Assembly: GCA_016703105.1 (NCBI GenBank)
Contig: JADJCS010000001.1
Location: forward strand, 310,001 to 374,000
Length of the DNA: 64,000 bases
Direction: 5' to 3'
Origin: Flavobacteriales bacterium
Lineage (GTDB): Bacteria; Bacteroidota; Bacteroidia; Flavobacteriales_F; PHOS-HE28
Shown: positions 60,916-64,000 of the stretch, in pieces
How positions within the stretch are numbered: the stretch's first letter is position 1
Layout: each line of letters starts with the position of its first letter
Translations under genes and position numbers: made by a program
Notes under the pieces: generated by a model
What the model was told of the DNA's origin: nothing
Database searches by the model: none
The model's input: only the letters and a program-made list of their open reading frames with translations

Positions 60916-63528
60916 TTGGCCAGCGAACGCAAGAACAAGGTCCGCGAAACGGACGAAGTGGAGGAAGCGCCCAAGCGTTCCCCAAGGCGCAATGCTCCCA
61001 AGGAAGCCAGTGAAGGCTTTCTCCCCAAGGTGAAGGCCTTTGTGCGCGATGGCCGCACCCACAAGGTGGTGGGCCTGATGCTGGTGCTTGGCGCGGGCTA
61101 CCTGCTGGTCGCTTTCGTCTCCTATCTCTTCACTTGGAAGTTGGACCAGGACCTCACCAACCGATCATGGGGCGTGTTGCTGAGCCGCGAGGTGCAGGCC
61201 GAGAACTGGCTGGGCAAATTGGGCGCACTGCTCTCCCACCGCTTCATCCGCACCTGGTTCGGGATCGCCTCGTTCGCCTTTGTGCTGTGGAGCTTCCTCG
61301 GTGGTATGCGCATTCTGCTGGGCACGTGGTTGCTACCTTTCAAGCGCACCCTTACCTGGACCGCCCTCACGCTGCTCTGGCTGCCGGCCGCGCTCGGCTT
61401 CGTGTTCCGCAGCGGTGATCTCGCCTTCCTGGGCGGCGCCGTGGGCTATACGATCAACGGACATCTCACCGGGCTGATCGGCAACTTCGGCACCGGGGCC
61501 TTGCTGCTCTTCAGCCTCGGCGCGGTGCTGACGGTGGTGTTCGATCCTTCCTTCGAGTGGCTCGGAAAGCTCCTTCAGAAGAAGGCGCCTGCGGCTGAGG
61601 CTGTGGAAGAGGTGGTCGAAGAGCCGGTGGTGAAATCGAATCGCGCGAAACGCGAAATGGAAGAAACCGCAGCCGCTGAAGTGCCGGTCGTTCCCGCTCC
61701 TACCCCATCGATGGAGTTGGAGGTGGAGCCTGCTGTGGTGGAGCCGATGATGGCCGAGGCCTTGCGCGACCCCGGGTCGGAGCCCGGGGTGACAGACGAC
61801 ATTTATGAAGAAACCGAGGAAGAAGAAGTCGGCCTCGAACTAGAAATGGGTGATAGTGCTGTCGAGGAAGTGCTTCTCGACCCCATCCTCGCGGCTGTGC
61901 CTATGTCTGTCGACGGTATGAGCGTAGAAGCGCCCAAGGAGGAGAAGCTCTTGAGCGAGGACCAGATCGAGGAGAAGCTGAAGGAGTTCGGTGAGTATGA
62001 TCCCACATTGGATCTGAGCAGCTACGAGCTTCCGCCGATCGACCTGCTCGTGGACCATGGCACCGGCGAACTGACGGTGACCAAGGAAGAGCTCGAGGCG
62101 AACAAGGACCGCATCGTGGAGACGCTCGGCCATTACAACATCGGCATCGACAAGATCAAGGCGACGATCGGGCCGACCGTGACGCTCTACGAGATCATCC
62201 CGCAGGCGGGGGTGCGCATCAGCAAGATCAAGAACCTGGAGGACGACATCGCCCTGAGCCTCGCCGCGCTCGGCATCCGCATCATCGCGCCCATCCCCGG
62301 CAAGGGCACCATCGGTATCGAAGTGCCGAACAGCAAGCCGCAGGTGGTGGGTATGCGCGCGGTGATCGCCAGCGAGAAATTCCAGAACAGCACCGCCGAC
62401 CTGCCCATCGTGCTGGGCAAGACGATCACCAACGAGACCTTCGTTACCGACCTCACCAAGATGCCCCACCTGCTGATGGCCGGTGCCACGGGCCAGGGCA
62501 AATCGGTGGGCTTGAACGCGATCCTTGTCAGCCTGCTTTACAAGAAGCACCCGAGCCAGATCAAGTTCGTGCTGGTGGATCCGAAGAAGGTGGAGCTCAC
62601 CCTCTTCAATAAGATCGAGCGGCACTTCCTCGCCAAGTTGCCCGGCGACAGCGACGCCATCATCACCGATACCAAGAAGGTGGTGGCCACGCTGAACAGC
62701 TTGTGCATCGAAATGGACGAGCGCTACGAGCTGCTGAAGGACGCACAGGTGCGCAATATCAAGGAGTACAATACCAAGTTCATCCAGCGCCGCCTGAACC
62801 CGGAGAACGGCCACCGCTACCTCCCCTACATCGTGCTGGTGGTGGATGAGTTCGCCGACCTGATCATGACGGCCGGCCGCGAGGTGGAGACCCCGATCGC
62901 CCGCCTGGCCCAGCTCGCCCGCGCCATCGGCATCCACCTGATCATCGCCACGCAGCGGCCGAGCGTGAACATCATCACCGGTACGATCAAGGCCAACTTC
63001 CCGGCGCGTATCGCCTTCCGCGTGACGAGCAAGATCGACAGCCGCACCATCCTCGACACCGGCGGCGCCGACCAGCTGATAGGCCGCGGCGATATGCTGC
63101 TGAGCACCGGCAACGAACTGATCCGCATCCAATGCGCCTTCGTCGACACGCCGGAGGTGGACAAGATCACCGAGTTCATCGGCAACCAGCGCGGCTATCC
63201 CGATGCCCTGCTCCTACCCGAGCCCCCGATGGAGGAAGGCGAAGGCGGTGTAGACCTGGACGATGGCGAGCGCGACAGCATGTTCGAAGAAGCCGCCCGC
63301 CTGGTGGTGCAAACGCAGCAGGGCTCCACTTCGCTCATCCAACGCAAGCTGAAGCTGGGCTATAACCGCGCCGGCCGCATTGTGGACCAACTGGAAGCCG
63401 CCGGCATTCTCGGTGGATTCGAAGGCAGCAAGGCGCGCCGCGTGATGATCCCCAATGAGCAGGCCTTGCATGCGCACCTGAACGCGGGTGTGCCGGCGGG
63501 TGCTGGACCGGGGATGGGGGGATTCTGA
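60916..63528 (+). CDS. ftsK: DNA translocase FtsK/SpoIIIE
   Basis: An ATP-driven DNA pump that segregates chromosomes at division. The 870-residue product has four transmembrane segments near residues 60-205, an acidic linker (about 230-370) with a repeat insert, the RecA-like motor with Walker A GATGQGKSVG near 523 and Walker B IVLVVDEFADLI near 640, and the C-terminal gamma domain (SLIQRKLKLGYNRAGRIVDQLEAAGILGGFEGSKAR) for KOPS-type DNA recognition. The start is uncertain: TTG at 60916 (MASERKNKVRE) gives a natural beginning; the open frame reaches 60850. TACTTTTA upstream could be the promoter. Confidence 0.94.
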   Translation: MASERKNKVRETDEVEEAPKRSPRRNAPKEASEGFLPKVKAFVRDGRTHKVVGLMLVLGAGYLLVAFVSYLFTWKLDQDLTNRSWGVLLSREVQAENWLGKLGALLSHRFIRTWFGIASFAFVLWSFLGGMRILLGTWLLPFKRTLTWTALTLLWLPAALGFVFRSGDLAFLGGAVGYTINGHLTGLIGNFGTGALLLFSLGAVLTVVFDPSFEWLGKLLQKKAPAAEAVEEVVEEPVVKSNRAKREMEETAAAEVPVVPAPTPSMELEVEPAVVEPMMAEALRDPGSEPGVTDDIYEETEEEEVGLELEMGDSAVEEVLLDPILAAVPMSVDGMSVEAPKEEKLLSEDQIEEKLKEFGEYDPTLDLSSYELPPIDLLVDHGTGELTVTKEELEANKDRIVETLGHYNIGIDKIKATIGPTVTLYEIIPQAGVRISKIKNLEDDIALSLAALGIRIIAPIPGKGTIGIEVPNSKPQVVGMRAVIASEKFQNSTADLPIVLGKTITNETFVTDLTKMPHLLMAGATGQGKSVGLNAILVSLLYKKHPSQIKFVLVDPKKVELTLFNKIERHFLAKLPGDSDAIITDTKKVVATLNSLCIEMDERYELLKDAQVRNIKEYNTKFIQRRLNPENGHRYLPYIVLVVDEFADLIMTAGREVETPIARLAQLARAIGIHLIIATQRPSVNIITGTIKANFPARIAFRVTSKIDSRTILDTGGADQLIGRGDMLLSTGNELIRIQCAFVDTPEVDKITEFIGNQRGYPDALLLPEPPMEEGEGGVDLDDGERDSMFEEAARLVVQTQQGSTSLIQRKLKLGYNRAGRIVDQLEAAGILGGFEGSKARRVMIPNEQALHAHLNAGVPAGAGPGMGGF
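61769..61790 (+). repeat. REP-like palindrome in frame inside ftsK
   Basis: ACCCCGGG (61769-61776), loop TCGGAG, CCCGGGGT (61783-61790): a perfect eight-pair hairpin encoding DPGSEPGV in the variable linker of FtsK. Its core (CCCGGGTCGGAGCCCGGG) is the reverse of palindromes often found in spacers, so it looks like a repeat that entered a tolerant coding region. Confidence 0.6.
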
Positions 63529-63573
63529 GGACACCAGACCGTGCCTGTTTAACTTGCGATCATCTTCCTTCCC

Positions 63574-63738
63574 ATGGGCAAGCTGGCTAACAAACCGACC
63601 AAGCGCACAACAGTGCGCAAGAGCACACCGAAGCGTCCCAAACGGGCGTTGCCCGATGTGCGGAAGTTCAGCGGTGCTGTTCCGGGTATGGCGGAATGGG
63701 CCTTGGAGGAAGTGAGGCGTATGCGCGATGAGTGGTGA
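63574..63738 (+). CDS. Small putative antitoxin of a PIN module
   Basis: A 54-residue, very basic protein (MGKLANKPTKRTTVRKSTPKRPKRALPDVRK...MAEWALEEVRRMRDEW). No family is recognised; its size and the overlap of its end with the next start (11 bases, 63728-63738) are typical of antitoxins paired with PIN toxins. It follows ftsK by 45 bases. Confidence 0.55.
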   Translation: MGKLANKPTKRTTVRKSTPKRPKRALPDVRKFSGAVPGMAEWALEEVRRMRDEW

Positions 63739-64000
63739 GCGGATCCTCGCGGACACCAACATCCTCATCCGGATGTTCTCGGGTGAGAAGATGGTGGTCG
63801 ACTTCCTGAGCGGTGCCGACATCCATGTTTCGTTCATCACCGAGATCGAACTGCTCGCAACTTCGCGCATAACCGATGCACAAGCGCGGAAGATCCGGGC
63901 GTTCCTGGACCAATGCCTGATCATTGGTGCGGAACAGGAGGTGCGCTCCTATGCTATCGACTTCCGCAAACAGACCGGACTGAAGTTGCCCGACTGCATC
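63728..64000 (+). CDS. PIN-domain toxin, 3'-truncated by the window edge
   Basis: Ninety-one residues visible: RILADTNILIRMFSGEK (Asp9 of the PIN fold), VSFITEIELLAT (Glu) and YAIDFRKQTGLKLPDCI (Asp near the third site, where the sequence ends). This is a typical VapC-like ribonuclease toxin; the last part lies beyond the window. Its start overlaps the small basic gene. Confidence 0.75.
   Translation, partial: MSGERILADTNILIRMFSGEKMVVDFLSGADIHVSFITEIELLATSRITDAQARKIRAFLDQCLIIGAEQEVRSYAIDFRKQTGLKLPDCI

Noticed and set aside
61840..63132. 430-codon reverse-strand frame opposite ftsK
   Set aside because: FtsK motor motifs on the forward strand; reverse product is a codon shadow.
1..64000. tRNA, rRNA or small structured RNA genes
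   Set aside because: No TPsiC-like or cloverleaf pattern or rRNA segment was recognised by eye; a tRNA or covariance search could still find one.

Overview
The window is a chromosomal segment of a GC-rich member of the Bacteroidota, most probably a Flavobacteriales-like lineage. This rests on content: several proteins with type IX secretion (T9SS) C-terminal sorting domains, an SprB-like surface protein followed by a PorP/SprF porin, a GldI-like lipoprotein isomerase, Bacteroidota-only families (DUF5723, DUF6913, DUF4340 beside dnaN), and promoter boxes of the Bacteroidota form TAnnTTTG rather than TATAAT. Strong Shine-Dalgarno sequences are rare. The exact genus is not determinable from sequence alone.

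Layout. 1-6.4 kb: end of a DUF4340 protein, dnaN, a META protein, a rhomboid protease, a small c-type cytochrome, a T9SS-sorted serine hydrolase, a frameshifted epsilon-like exonuclease and a small lipoprotein. 6.4-9.9 kb: reverse-strand operon ligA-DUF6913-dapA. 9.9-13.8 kb: prmC divergent from ribD, an EamA transporter, a YigZ protein and a thioesterase. 14.2-16.9 kb: dnaA with a terminator hairpin, a small tyrosine phosphatase, an RsmI-like methylase. 16.9-22.3 kb: reverse-strand DUF5723 barrel, the nrnA-like/gldI/FKBP operon and two envelope proteins. 22.4-27.6 kb: ndk, DUF721, recF, a TPR protein, ribH, a HAD protein, folD, a DinB protein. 27.6-36 kb is the accessory zone: a T9SS surface protein, two toxin-antitoxin modules, palindromic repeats, ffh with a duplicated, decayed copy of its own 3' end enclosing an unknown gene, and an A+T-richer island with an exonuclease-BRCT fusion. 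36-50.8 kb: small enzymes, membrane proteins and large secreted proteins. 50.9-56.1 kb: SprB-like adhesin plus SprF-like porin. 56.1-60 kb: reverse-strand arginase-CtlX-argS. 60-64 kb: a lipoprotein, ftsK, and a PIN toxin-antitoxin module running off the end.

Two window-wide patterns stand out. First, at least five genes need one or more single- or two-base indels, mostly in homopolymers, to read through (the 5.3 kb exonuclease, the 33 kb fragment, the 41 kb secreted protein, the 50.9 kb adhesin, argS with three). This looks like residual long-read consensus error, though real decay is possible for the non-essential ones. Second, several families of short palindromic or dispersed repeats lie in spacers, and repeat-like sequence also lies in frame inside argS and ftsK, recalling the palindromic elements that enter coding genes in Rickettsia. 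A third pattern is the very short distance between TAnnTTTG boxes and start codons, which predicts leaderless or nearly leaderless mRNAs for recF, prmC, ribD and others.

No tRNA, rRNA, CRISPR array, complete insertion sequence or integrase was seen.
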